NCBI GenBank assembly: GCA_964469735.1
Contig: CAYXYS010000011.1
Coordinates: 1 to 14,050, forward strand
DNA from: JACOYH01 sp964469735
Lineage (GTDB): Bacteria; Patescibacteriota; Minisyncoccia; Minisyncoccales; MHMH01
DNA: 14,050 nucleotides
Reading direction: 5' to 3'
The notes beneath the pieces were generated by a model. It saw nothing but the letters and a program-made list of their open reading frames with translations. It had not been told where the DNA came from and did no database searches. Shown piece after piece: positions 5,682 through 12,516 of the stretch (its first letter is position 1; each line of letters starts with the position of its first letter). The position numbers and the translations under genes were made by a program.

Positions 5682-6821
5682 TTATTTCTCCCCCATTTTC
5701 AATATTTCTATCACCGCCAATTCCAGCGGGAGTTGGGGTATGGGAGAGTACCTCATTTTGTTTTCCGCGTCTAAAAACAGTTTTACCGCCATCCTTAAAG
5801 ACGGCTCCTGCCATTTTTCCACCTGGGAGCGCAGTTTATTCTGCTCTTCGGCTGAAAGCCCCGTAAGGACGGGATTGGTCAAATTAGGAGATATCTTCAA
5901 TATTAAACTCTGTCTGAGGTAGTTAATAAGGGCCTCAGTAAACTCCCGGGGATCTTTTCCTTTTTCTAAGGTATTATTTAAAAACTCTATTGCCGCTCCT
6001 CCCTTTTTATCGCATAAATAATCGACAAATTGAGCAACTAAAGCAATATCCACCATTCCCAATAATTCTTTTATGTCATCGGCCGTCTTGCCCCCAAAAG
6101 TTATCACCTGATTCAAGGTACCCAAGGCATCTCTAAGGGAACCCTCGGAATTGAGAGCGATAAGCTCCAAGGCCGGCCTTTCAATATCAGCTCCTTCTTT
6201 TTTAACTATCTCTACCAACCCTGAAACTATCTCTGAAGAAGTAAGTTTTCTGAAGTCAAATCTTTGGCAGCGGGAGATGATGGTGGGGATCATTTTGTGC
6301 AACTCGGTAGTGGCCAAAATAAAAATAACGTGGGATGGAGGTTCCTCCAATGTTTTCAATAAAGCGTTAGCTGCATCTTTGGACAGTTGGTGGGACTCAT
6401 CTATAATAAAAACCTTGTATTTTGACTTGGTGGGAGCAAATCTTATTCCTTCCCTTAATTCCCTTATATCGTCTATTCCTCTATTGGAGGCAGCGTCTAT
6501 TTCAATGAGATCGATAGCGCGATTCTCATTAATTTCCAAACAGGAAGAGCATTTATTGCAGGGTTCAAACTGCTCCTTCCCACCTCGACGAGCCCCCTCG
6601 TCGGGCGAAGCGGGCTTCCTGTTTTCGCAATTCAAGGACTTCGCCAAAAGCCTGGCAATAGTAGTTTTGCCGCAGCCCCGGGGCCCGGCAAAAAGATAGG
6701 CATGGGAAATCAAGCCCGAAGATATGGCGTTGGTTAGGGTTCTAACCACATGTTCCTGGCCCACTACTTCAGAAAAATTCTTAGGCCTGTATTTTCGGTA
6801 TAAAACTAAATTATTTTCCAT
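5682..6821 (-). CDS. dnaX: DNA polymerase III subunit gamma/tau (short, gamma-like)
   Basis: 379 aa; clamp-loader ATPase. Walker A GPRGCGKT (46-53), zinc-binding cysteines C65, C88, C91 and C94, Walker B region FIIDESH (138-144; DESH where DEVH/DEAH is usual), and sensor/arginine-finger region SRCQRFDF (183-190) are all present, followed by the lid and collar domains. The protein ends after domain III, so the tau-specific C-terminal parts that bind DnaB and the polymerase are absent, as in other short bacterial DnaX. Residues about 70-84 (PASPDEGARRGGKEQ) are extra compared with typical DnaX between the first and second zinc cysteines; their DNA is a GC-rich palindrome (see 6586-6603). The gene lies 17 nt after the GtrA-like gene and upstream of tRNA-Gln. 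There is no clear Shine-Dalgarno; the stop of the previous gene lies in a small hairpin. Confidence 0.96.
   Translation of the reverse strand: MENNLVLYRKYRPKNFSEVVGQEHVVRTLTNAISSGLISHAYLFAGPRGCGKTTIARLLAKSLNCENRKPASPDEGARRGGKEQFEPCNKCSSCLEINENRAIDLIEIDAASNRGIDDIRELREGIRFAPTKSKYKVFIIDESHQLSKDAANALLKTLEEPPSHVIFILATTELHKMIPTIISRCQRFDFRKLTSSEIVSGLVEIVKKEGADIERPALELIALNSEGSLRDALGTLNQVITFGGKTADDIKELLGMVDIALVAQFVDYLCDKKGGAAIEFLNNTLEKGKDPREFTEALINYLRQSLILKISPNLTNPVLTGLSAEEQNKLRSQVEKWQEPSLRMAVKLFLDAENKMRYSPIPQLPLELAVIEILKMGEK
6586..6603. repeat. GC-rich palindrome inserted in-frame in dnaX
   Basis: CGACGAG (6586-6592) and CTCGTCG (6597-6603) flank CCCC. It falls within a stretch of about 45 bp (6570-6614) that encodes residues which look extra relative to the DnaX family. 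It behaves like a small palindromic element tolerated in a surface loop of the zinc module, comparable in principle to Rickettsia palindromic elements. Confidence 0.6.
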
Positions 6822-6833
6822 ATGACGAAGTGA

Positions 6834-6848
6834 AGAGGTTAAACCTCT
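6834..6848. other. Small inverted repeat over the gtrA-like stop codon
   Basis: AGAGGTT (6834-6840) and AACCTCT (6842-6848) form a palindrome with one central base, spanning the stop codon (6841-6839) 18 bp before the dnaX ATG. There is no T-run, so it is probably not a terminator; it could influence coupling of dnaX translation. Confidence 0.4.
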
Positions 6849-7459
6849 CTCACTTTAAAGACGATAAATTTATATCCGAGGAAATTCCAAATAAGAGAAA
6901 CGAAAGTGGCCAGCAGCTTCATAATGTTGGCCCAGGCTGCCGGCGACATTCCCAGAACCGGAGACACAAGAGCGGTGCCAGCCACCACTATGCCGGTGTT
7001 GATTCCAATGCCGATGGCGCTTACTACTAAAAACTGGATGAATTCTCCTCCAGTGGCCCCGCCTTTATTTTTGAAAGTCCAAAATTTGTTCCAGAAATAG
7101 GAATTGGTGGTGGCGCACAAAAATGAGGTGGCATTCAGAGGGGCTATAGCCCAGCCGCCAGTAATGCCGGTCAGCCAGATGAGAAGATTCAGTATCCCGA
7201 AATCTATGGCCGTGTTTAAAATTCCCACCTCGGCAAACTTAGCAAGTTGCAGAAACACTGAAATAATCCTGGAAATAAAAGCGGCGGCCAACATTCCAAT
7301 AAAAAAAAGAAGAGGCATTATCAGAAGCAGCCACCAAATCTTATCCCCCAAAGAGGCCAATCCCTTAAATTCTTCTATAAAAGGGTTTTTAATAACGAAA
7401 ATTAGAAACCAGCTGGTTAAAAAGCCTACTATTGAACTGTAAATTAGGTTTTTCTTCAT
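6839..7459 (-). CDS. GtrA-like membrane protein
   Basis: 206 aa with about six hydrophobic segments (roughly 7-24, 40-64, 74-96, 103-121, 140-163 and 176-198). The GtrA core starts near KFAEVGILNTAIDFGILNLL (74-93), with NSYFWNKFWTFKNK (119-132) and the terminal NFLGYKFIVFK (192-202), typical of the family. The first about 70 residues are an extra two-helix N-terminal extension relative to usual GtrA proteins of 120-150 aa. Family members are thought to move or position polyprenyl-linked sugars across the inner membrane. It is the first gene of the gtrA-dnaX-tRNA unit; a TATACT box (7484-7479) precedes the ATG and no Shine-Dalgarno is seen. Confidence 0.88.
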   Translation of the reverse strand: MKKNLIYSSIVGFLTSWFLIFVIKNPFIEEFKGLASLGDKIWWLLLIMPLLFFIGMLAAAFISRIISVFLQLAKFAEVGILNTAIDFGILNLLIWLTGITGGWAIAPLNATSFLCATTNSYFWNKFWTFKNKGGATGGEFIQFLVVSAIGIGINTGIVVAGTALVSPVLGMSPAAWANIMKLLATFVSLIWNFLGYKFIVFKVREV

Positions 7460-7478
7460 AATAAAAAGTTGTTGAATT

Positions 7479-7484
7479 AGTATA
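7479..7484 (-). promoter_or_regulatory. -10 candidate for the gtrA-like/dnaX/tRNA unit
   Basis: TATACT reads on the minus strand at 7484-7479, 19 nt before the ATG at 7459, predicting a leader of about 13 nt. No convincing -35 is seen. It shares the 91-bp divergent spacer with the cysS promoter. Confidence 0.35.
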
Positions 7485-7534
7485 TCCTACCACGAATCGG
7501 CCGGTCAATCAAAGTTACAATAAAAGGTCAATTG

Positions 7535-7543
7535 TGATATAAT
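7535..7543 (+). promoter_or_regulatory. Extended -10 of cysS (leaderless)
   Basis: TGATATAAT, with TATAAT at 7538-7543, ends 7 nt before the ATG at 7551. This places the predicted transcription start on the start codon itself. The -35 region (TTACAA, 7515-7520) is weak, as expected for an extended -10. There is no Shine-Dalgarno. Confidence 0.65.
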
Positions 7544-7550
7544 AAAAAAG

Positions 7551-8939
7551 ATGATTAAAGTCCAAAACACGTTATCTGGCAGAAAAGAAGTTCTAAAAAC
7601 TAAGAAAGGAAGCATCCTGGAGCTTTTTGTATGCGGCCCTACGGTTTACGATTATTCCCACCTGGGCCACGCCAGAACCTATATTGCCTTCGACGTCATA
7701 GTCAAATACCTTAAAGAAAAAGGCTACGACGTATTCTATCTCCAAAACATCACCGATATAGATGATAAAATAATTCAAAGGGCAAAAGAGAAAAAAACTT
7801 CCACCAAAAACCTGGCCAGGCAATTTGAGGGGGAATACAAAAAGAATATGAAGGAGCTGAAAGTAAACTCCGTTACCAAGTACGCCAGAGCCACCAGCTA
7901 TATAAAAGAAATAATTAGCCAAATTGAGAGGCTAAAAAAGAAAGGCTTTGCCTATCAGATAGAAGACGGGATATATTACGACATTAAAAAATTCAAAGAT
8001 TACGGCAAGCTGTCGGGCAGAACCACTCTTCAAGCCGAAGACGCTGTTTCCAGGATTGACGAATCAAAAGAAAAAAGGAATAAGGGAGATTTTGCTCTCT
8101 GGAAATTCTCTCCGCCAGCTGGCGGACCGGGTGAACCCAGTTGGCCCTCTCCCTTTGGCAAAGGCAGGCCGGGCTGGCACATTGAAGATACAGCCATTGC
8201 CGAGAAATTCTTCGGCTTCCAATACGACATTCACGGCGGAGGAATGGATTTGGCATTCCCCCATCATGAGGCTGAAATAGCCCAAATGGAGGCTGTTTCC
8301 GGAAAAAAACCGATGGTTAAATACTGGCTCCATACGGGATTCTTAACGGTCAAAGGGAAAAAAATGTCCAAATCTCTGGGCAACTTCGTTACCATAGAAG
8401 ACTTCCTAAAAAAGAGCTCCCCCAGAACTTTAAGATTCCTGGTTGCCAAAAACCACTATCGCTCCAGACTCGATTACAGCGACAGCTCGGTAATTCAAGC
8501 CGAAAGAGAATTGGAAAGAATAGATGAATTTACCGAAAAACTAAAAAACAAGAAATACGGACAAGGGCCGGCCAGATTGAAGATTCCCCAAAAAGAATTC
8601 GAACAAGCCATGGAAGACGACTTCAACACTCCCAAAGCCGTTGCCGCTGTGTTCGAATTGGTAAAAAACGGCAATTCCCTGATAGACCAAGACTTGCTTA
8701 CCCAAAAAGACAGAAATAATGCCTTAAATTTCCTGAAATCGGCGGACCGTATTTTTAACGTATTTTTCCAGCCGGCAAAAAATAAAATTCCCGATAAAGT
8801 ATTGAAGCTGGCCGAAAAGAGGGAAAAATACAGACAAAAAAAAGACTGGAATAAATCTGATAAAATAAGGGCGGATATGGAAAAGCTGGGCTGGAAAGTG
8901 GAAGATACGGAATTCGGACCCAAACTAAAAAAACTTTAA
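7551..8939 (+). CDS. cysS: Cysteinyl-tRNA synthetase
   Basis: 462 aa, class I synthetase that charges tRNA-Cys. HLGH (37-40, the HIGH motif), KMSKS (271-275), zinc ligand C28 in CGPTVYDY and the PHHEAEIAQ segment (237-245) with the expected His and Glu ligands are present. At the position where the family normally has the second zinc cysteine (WHIECSAM) this protein has D213 (WHIEDTAI). The tail (about 350-462) is the usual DALR/anticodon-binding part. A 16-bp perfect palindrome (8111-8126) encodes part of FSPPAGGPGEPSW, a loop that looks a few residues longer than usual. It diverges from the gtrA-like unit and ends at a terminator shared with the 51-aa zinc ribbon gene. Confidence 0.97.
   Translation: MIKVQNTLSGRKEVLKTKKGSILELFVCGPTVYDYSHLGHARTYIAFDVIVKYLKEKGYDVFYLQNITDIDDKIIQRAKEKKTSTKNLARQFEGEYKKNMKELKVNSVTKYARATSYIKEIISQIERLKKKGFAYQIEDGIYYDIKKFKDYGKLSGRTTLQAEDAVSRIDESKEKRNKGDFALWKFSPPAGGPGEPSWPSPFGKGRPGWHIEDTAIAEKFFGFQYDIHGGGMDLAFPHHEAEIAQMEAVSGKKPMVKYWLHTGFLTVKGKKMSKSLGNFVTIEDFLKKSSPRTLRFLVAKNHYRSRLDYSDSSVIQAERELERIDEFTEKLKNKKYGQGPARLKIPQKEFEQAMEDDFNTPKAVAAVFELVKNGNSLIDQDLLTQKDRNNALNFLKSADRIFNVFFQPAKNKIPDKVLKLAEKREKYRQKKDWNKSDKIRADMEKLGWKVEDTEFGPKLKKL
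8111..8126. repeat. Perfect 16-bp palindrome inside cysS
   Basis: TCCGCCAGCTGGCGGA is self-complementary throughout and is followed by a second small palindrome (GGGT-GA-ACCC, 8129-8138). It shares the TCCGCC...GGCGGA core with the hairpin at 2988-3004. Being in frame, it adds Pro/Ala/Gly residues to a loop of the synthetase. Confidence 0.7.
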
Positions 8940-8943
8940 TAAA

Positions 8944-8972
8944 AAAGCTAGGATGGACTCCTAGCTTTATTT
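8944..8972. terminator. Bidirectional terminator of cysS and the zinc ribbon gene
   Basis: AAAGCTAGGA (8944-8953) pairs perfectly with TCCTAGCTTT (8959-8968) around five bases, with T-runs on both strands. The zinc ribbon gene reads into it: its TAG stop (8950-8948) is inside the stem. Confidence 0.85.
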
Positions 8973-9103
8973 TCCGGAATTTTCCGCCACTCGGAATGAT
9001 ATCCGCAATGGTGGCACTTATCTGCTTCCAGGCCCTTTGGATCATCCACAACCTTCACTAATCTGTTTTTGCAATTTGGACACTTGGGATATTTCTTTTT
9101 CAT
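8948..9103 (-). CDS. 51-aa zinc ribbon protein
   Basis: Short gene starting at ATG 9103 and stopping at TAG 8948. The product begins MKKKYPKCPNCKNRLVKVV and carries CPNC (8-11) and CHHC (30-33), two CX2C knuckles 18 residues apart, typical of a rubredoxin-like zinc ribbon. A strong Shine-Dalgarno (AAGGAG) lies 6 nt before the ATG and overlaps the stop of the upstream gene (9114), so the two are probably translated together. The last residues lie in the shared terminator stem. It may bind nucleic acid or a protein partner; the function is unknown. Confidence 0.85.
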   Translation of the reverse strand: MKKKYPKCPNCKNRLVKVVDDPKGLEADKCHHCGYHSEWRKIPENKARSPS

Positions 9104-9113
9104 TTTACTCTCC

Positions 9114-9764
9114 TTATCCCAAAGTCTCTTTGAGGTTACAGCCCAGGTCCCTGCATTTCGGAGAACAGAATATTATTAGAGAAGCAAGGGGGTCGGTTCC
9201 CACTTTCACAACCAGCTCAAGAAACTTTTCGGGCTCTCTTTCAACTTCTTCCCGAAGAAGCTTACCGCACATAAAACATTTGAGGCGACGCTGAGACTCA
9301 ATGACGTTTTTCTTTACCGTCAAAGTGCCGAAAATTTCATTAAGGAGGAATTTGAGCCAATCTTCGGCTGAAAATTCCACCTCCGAACCCAGTAAGGATT
9401 CGATTGCTTCAGCTGCATAGTCCTGGTAAAGGCAAAAGTCGCTCTGGATAATGCCTATATTGCGCAGCCAGAGCCGTATTTCCATATCCGTATCTACTAA
9501 ATTCAAATTACCTTCAATAAGGCTTTTTTTGGTTTCGTGGTAAATGCTCCCCATCACATAAAGGCGGATAAGGTTATCGGATATAATGCTGCTTTCGAAG
9601 TTGAAAGCCCTGGCGATTTTAGCAAAATTAATCTTTATGACGGGCCAATAGTTTTCTTTAGAGGCGGTCGAGACCGACCACTCCATATTCAACATCGAAG
9701 ATTTGTCATCCTCATCCACATTTATAACCGTGGCGATTTCCGATTTCGGCAAAAATCTGTTCAT
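9114..9764 (-). CDS. Unknown protein with a C-terminal four-cysteine zinc finger
   Basis: 216 aa from the ATG at 9764, chosen because AAGGGGAG lies 6 nt upstream. An ATG two codons earlier (9770) abuts that site with no spacing. The frame stays open to 9896, inside the glycosyltransferase gene, and a CTG after the AAGGAG at the glycosyltransferase stop is another possible start. The body (about 1-150) is mixed alpha/beta with no motif I recognise. Near the C-terminus are CFMC (163-166) and FCSPKC (C200, C204), a CX2C-X33-CX3C arrangement like a treble-clef/TRASH-type finger. It lies between a glycosyltransferase and a zinc ribbon protein in one unit. I do not recognise a family. Confidence 0.75.
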   Translation of the reverse strand: MNRFLPKSEIATVINVDEDDKSSMLNMEWSVSTASKENYWPVIKINFAKIARAFNFESSIISDNLIRLYVMGSIYHETKKSLIEGNLNLVDTDMEIRLWLRNIGIIQSDFCLYQDYAAEAIESLLGSEVEFSAEDWLKFLLNEIFGTLTVKKNVIESQRRLKCFMCGKLLREEVEREPEKFLELVVKVGTDPLASLIIFCSPKCRDLGCNLKETLG

Positions 9765-9816
9765 TGCCATCTCCCCTTCATAAAAATATTCTTTTAAAGG
9801 TTCTTTTCTCAGACTA

Positions 9817-10971
9817 TCACTCCTTTTTATTTTTGCCAAGCATCTCCTTCTTAAGCTTATTTCGAAAACAAAGTTCGTAGAACGACAATACTTCATCGGC
9901 TATTTTTGGCCAGGAATATTTTTCTGCCTCCTTAATTCCCCACTGCCCCATTTCCTCTCTCAGCTTGCCGTCTTTTATGAGCGCGTCCAGTTTCCGCGCC
10001 AAATCCTTATAGTTCTTATTCCTGGCCAAAAATCTTTTTCCCTTGCCGCTTCCCAGCACCCCCCTGTATCCTTTGTTGTTAAAAGCCACCACCGGCTTGC
10101 CTATTGCCATGGCCTCCACCAGGACAATGCCGAAACTCTCTCCGTAAATCGCCGGACTGCAGAAAATGTCGCAAGTGGCGTAATACGAGGGTACGTCTTT
10201 TTCTTTAATCTCGCCTTCAAAAACCACGTTCTTTAATTTATTGCTCCTGGCCCAAGCCCGGCAGTCTTTCCCCAGGGGACCGAACCCCGCCACTATCAGC
10301 CGAAGGTTGCCGTGCTTTTTATTCAAATCCCTTACGGCCTTCAGGAGATAAATTAAACCCTTTCTTTCCTCTATCCTCCCCAGAAAAAGAATGTTAATTT
10401 TACCATCGTAATACTTTTTTATTTTTTCAACCGAAGGGTTGAATTCTTCTAAGTCTATGCCGTTGGGTATTATCGCCTTTGGCCCTTTATATCCCCTGGC
10501 CGCCCGAATATTAATCGGAGATACCCCTATTACGCCGTCCATTTTCCATTGAATAATTCTGGTAATGAACTTCAAAAAATTGGGGAACTTTTTCATGAAA
10601 CCGCTTTTTTCAAAATTAGCGTGAAGAGTCATTACATTCAGGCATTTTGATTTCTCCAGGAGCTGCACGGAAGAAGGAAGGGCAAAATTATGAAAATGAA
10701 GAACGTCAAATTTTTCTTTCTTTAAAATCTTGTTTATGGCAAAACGGTTAAGGGCCAGACAAAAATCTGCCTGCGTCCCAGCCACATTCATAGGAAAAGA
10801 CTTCCCAAGGAATATTACGTCTTTCCCGTATTTTTCCCGCCTTTTTCTTTTGGGAACGATAATTTTGGATTCTATCCCCCGCTTGCCGAACTCTTTCTGC
10901 AAACCTAAAATGTGGCGCTTTACGCCACCGGGATTCATAAAACTGTGAGAAGCAACAAAACCTATTTTCAT
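9817..10971 (-). CDS. GT4-family glycosyltransferase (GT-B fold, PimA-like)
   Basis: 384 aa from the ATG at 10971, where the family pattern starts (MKIGFVASHSFMNPGGVKRH). An upstream in-frame extension to 11109 would overlap dnaB and is rejected. The N-terminal acceptor domain has the GG loop (residues 14-15) and FHNFALPSS. The C-terminal nucleotide-sugar domain has PNGID (169-173), GRIEERKG (198-205) and the EX7E motif E278...E286 in YGESFGIVLVEAMAIGKP. Such retaining enzymes move a sugar from a nucleotide or lipid donor to a lipid or glycan at the membrane's inner face; donor and acceptor cannot be read here. It is the first gene of a three-gene minus-strand unit and diverges from dnaB with only 40 bp between starts. 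Confidence 0.93.
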   Translation of the reverse strand: MKIGFVASHSFMNPGGVKRHILGLQKEFGKRGIESKIIVPKRKRREKYGKDVIFLGKSFPMNVAGTQADFCLALNRFAINKILKKEKFDVLHFHNFALPSSVQLLEKSKCLNVMTLHANFEKSGFMKKFPNFLKFITRIIQWKMDGVIGVSPINIRAARGYKGPKAIIPNGIDLEEFNPSVEKIKKYYDGKINILFLGRIEERKGLIYLLKAVRDLNKKHGNLRLIVAGFGPLGKDCRAWARSNKLKNVVFEGEIKEKDVPSYYATCDIFCSPAIYGESFGIVLVEAMAIGKPVVAFNNKGYRGVLGSGKGKRFLARNKNYKDLARKLDALIKDGKLREEMGQWGIKEAEKYSWPKIADEVLSFYELCFRNKLKKEMLGKNKKE

Positions 10972-10975
10972 GGCC

Positions 10976-11004
10976 TTGAAAAAAGAGGAGGTCTTTGGTA
11001 CATT
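10976..11004 (+). promoter_or_regulatory. dnaB promoter (leaderless)
   Basis: TTGAAA (10976-10981), a 17-nt spacer and TACATT (10999-11004) preceded by TGG form a good sigma-70-type extended promoter. The -10 ends 7 nt before the ATG at 11012, so the mRNA should start at the start codon. On the opposite strand TACAAT (11008-11003) may serve the divergent glycosyltransferase, so the two promoters would overlap and compete. Confidence 0.65.
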
Positions 11005-11011
11005 GTAATTG

Positions 11012-12376
11012 ATGTCAGAGAAAAATCCAAACCTGGAAATGCCCGACAAGCTGCCTCCGCAGAACATCGAAGCGGAACAGTCGGTCCTGGGCTCATTAAT
11101 GATAGACAAAAACGCTATTTTGAAAGTGGCCGACTTTCTCCAGCCAAAAGATTTTTACAAAGGAAGCCACCAGGAAATATACTCTTCCATGCAAGCTCTT
11201 TTCGAGAAAGGAGAGCCGATTGATCTTCTATCCGTCACTACCCATCTCAAAGAAAGAGAGAAGCTGGAAGCTGTTGGAGGCAACTCTTATTTAACAGAAT
11301 TGATAAACGCAGTTCCCACCGCCACTCACGTAGCCACTTACGCTAAAATAGTCCAAAAAAAGAGAATACTCAGAGAGCTTATCGACGCCTCCTACCAAAT
11401 AGGAGGGCTGGGATACAAGGAAGATGAAGATGTAGACAAGCTGTTAGACGAAGCCGAAAAAACCATATTTAGCATCGCCCAGCATTCCTTGAGCCAAAAC
11501 TTCATACCGGTTAAATCCACGCTGACGGAAGCTTTTGAAAGAATGGATATGCTCTCCAAGCAGGGAGGACAAATCAGGGGCATACCGACCGGATTCACTG
11601 ATTTGGATAGTATGCTGGCGGGATTCCAAAAATCCGACTTAATAATTCTCGCTTCCCGCCCCAGTATGGGCAAATCGGCTTTGGCTATAGATATTGCCAG
11701 AAGCGTGTCCATACACCAAAAACTTCCCGTCGGCATATTCAGCCTGGAAATGTCCAAAGACCAGATAGTCGACCGCCTTATAGCCGCTCAGGCCGGAGTT
11801 GACCTTTGGAAGCTAAGAACGGGAAAACTGTCGGGCGAAGACTTTCAAATGATTCAGCAGGGGCTGGGAGTGCTTTCAGAAGCTCCCATATACATAGACG
11901 ACGGCTTAACCTCCAATATTCTTCAAATGAGAGCTATGGCTCGAAGGCTGCAGGCCGAAAGAGGGCTGGGAATGATTATTGTCGATTACCTCCAATTAAT
12001 GGAACCGAGAAACGCCGCTGTCAGCGAAGTGCAACAGATAACCGAAATTTCAAGGTCTCTCAAGGCTTTGGCTAGAGAACTGAACGTCCCCGTTCTGGCC
12101 CTTTCCCAACTTTCCAGGGCCGTAGAGATGCGCACTCCTCCGAGGCCGAGATTGGCCGATCTCAGACAATCGGGATCCCTGGAGCAAGATGCGGACGTAG
12201 TTTTGTTTATTTACAGAGAAAAAATCAGAGGAGAAGAAATCCCGCAAAACGTGGCTGAAATTATTATCGCCAAACACAGAAACGGTCCCGTTGGAGCTGT
12301 AAAGCTGTTTTTCGACAGCCAAAAAGCCAGCTACCGCAATCTGGAAAAATACCAGCAGGAAGAAGAAATCTTTTAA
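11012..12376 (+). CDS. dnaB: Replicative DNA helicase DnaB
   Basis: 454 aa from ATG 11012; a TTG just before it is not needed. The N-terminal domain begins PPQNIEAEQSVLGSLM (15-30). The RecA-like motor has Walker A SRPSMGKS (215-222), FSLEM (243-247), the MIIVDYLQLM strand (321-330), SQLSRAVE (365-372), DLRQSGSLEQDAD (383-395) and the arginine-finger region KHRNGPVG (421-428). It is normal length with no intein at the usual Walker A or DLRxSG sites. It unwinds DNA ahead of the replisome as a hexamer. The stop codon is followed at once by the first arm of the structured spacer before recR. Confidence 0.97.
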   Translation: MSEKNPNLEMPDKLPPQNIEAEQSVLGSLMIDKNAILKVADFLQPKDFYKGSHQEIYSSMQALFEKGEPIDLLSVTTHLKEREKLEAVGGNSYLTELINAVPTATHVATYAKIVQKKRILRELIDASYQIGGLGYKEDEDVDKLLDEAEKTIFSIAQHSLSQNFIPVKSTLTEAFERMDMLSKQGGQIRGIPTGFTDLDSMLAGFQKSDLIILASRPSMGKSALAIDIARSVSIHQKLPVGIFSLEMSKDQIVDRLIAAQAGVDLWKLRTGKLSGEDFQMIQQGLGVLSEAPIYIDDGLTSNILQMRAMARRLQAERGLGMIIVDYLQLMEPRNAAVSEVQQITEISRSLKALARELNVPVLALSQLSRAVEMRTPPRPRLADLRQSGSLEQDADVVLFIYREKIRGEEIPQNVAEIIIAKHRNGPVGAVKLFFDSQKASYRNLEKYQQEEEIF

Positions 12377-12516
12377 ATGTACCCCGTTAGAAACAAGGAT
12401 ACGGGGCACAGAATAATTAACAGGAATAAGGTTAAATAACAAACATAACTTAAGCCAGACTGCGCGAAAATAATTTTACTGAAATTTTTTCGCCTCTGGT
12501 TTCTAACGGGGTGTAT
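12377..12516 (+). ncRNA. Structured leader between dnaB and recR, sequestering the recR start
   Basis: Bases 12377-12394 can pair with 12499-12516 in an uninterrupted 18-bp helix (16 Watson-Crick, 2 G-U). The helix starts on the base after the dnaB stop and covers the recR GTG (12511-12513). Inside it, CCAGA (12455-12459) pairs with TCTGG (12495-12499), and 12464-12493 forms a 12-bp hairpin with one bulged T (GCGAAAA...TTTTCGC outside, AATTT...AAATT inside). An alternative hairpin, CCCCGT (12382-12387) with ACGGGG (12401-12406), would break the long helix and free the GTG. It matches no RNA family I know (not tmRNA, SRP, RNase P or 6S by sequence). It could be a cis-acting translational switch, a processed RNA, or an inverted-repeat relic. 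Confidence 0.5.

Noticed and set aside
8056..8333. Several overlapping frames on both strands inside cysS
   Set aside because: Shadows caused by the GC-rich palindromic part of cysS; no start signals or family resemblance.
9765..9896. N-terminal extension of the unknown Cys-rich gene into the glycosyltransferase
   Set aside because: It overlaps the glycosyltransferase end, whereas the ATG at 9764 has a well-spaced AAGGGGAG site. A CTG start after the AAGGAG at 9820 remains a minor possibility.
10972..11109. N-terminal extension of the glycosyltransferase to an upstream ATG
   Set aside because: It would overlap the dnaB start and promoter, and the added residues are antisense to dnaB with no family similarity; the GT4 pattern starts at 10971.
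12377..12516. Known ncRNA in the dnaB-recR spacer (tmRNA, SRP RNA, 6S RNA, RNase P)
   Set aside because: None of the conserved sequence blocks of these RNAs is present, and the closing-stem layout differs from 6S.
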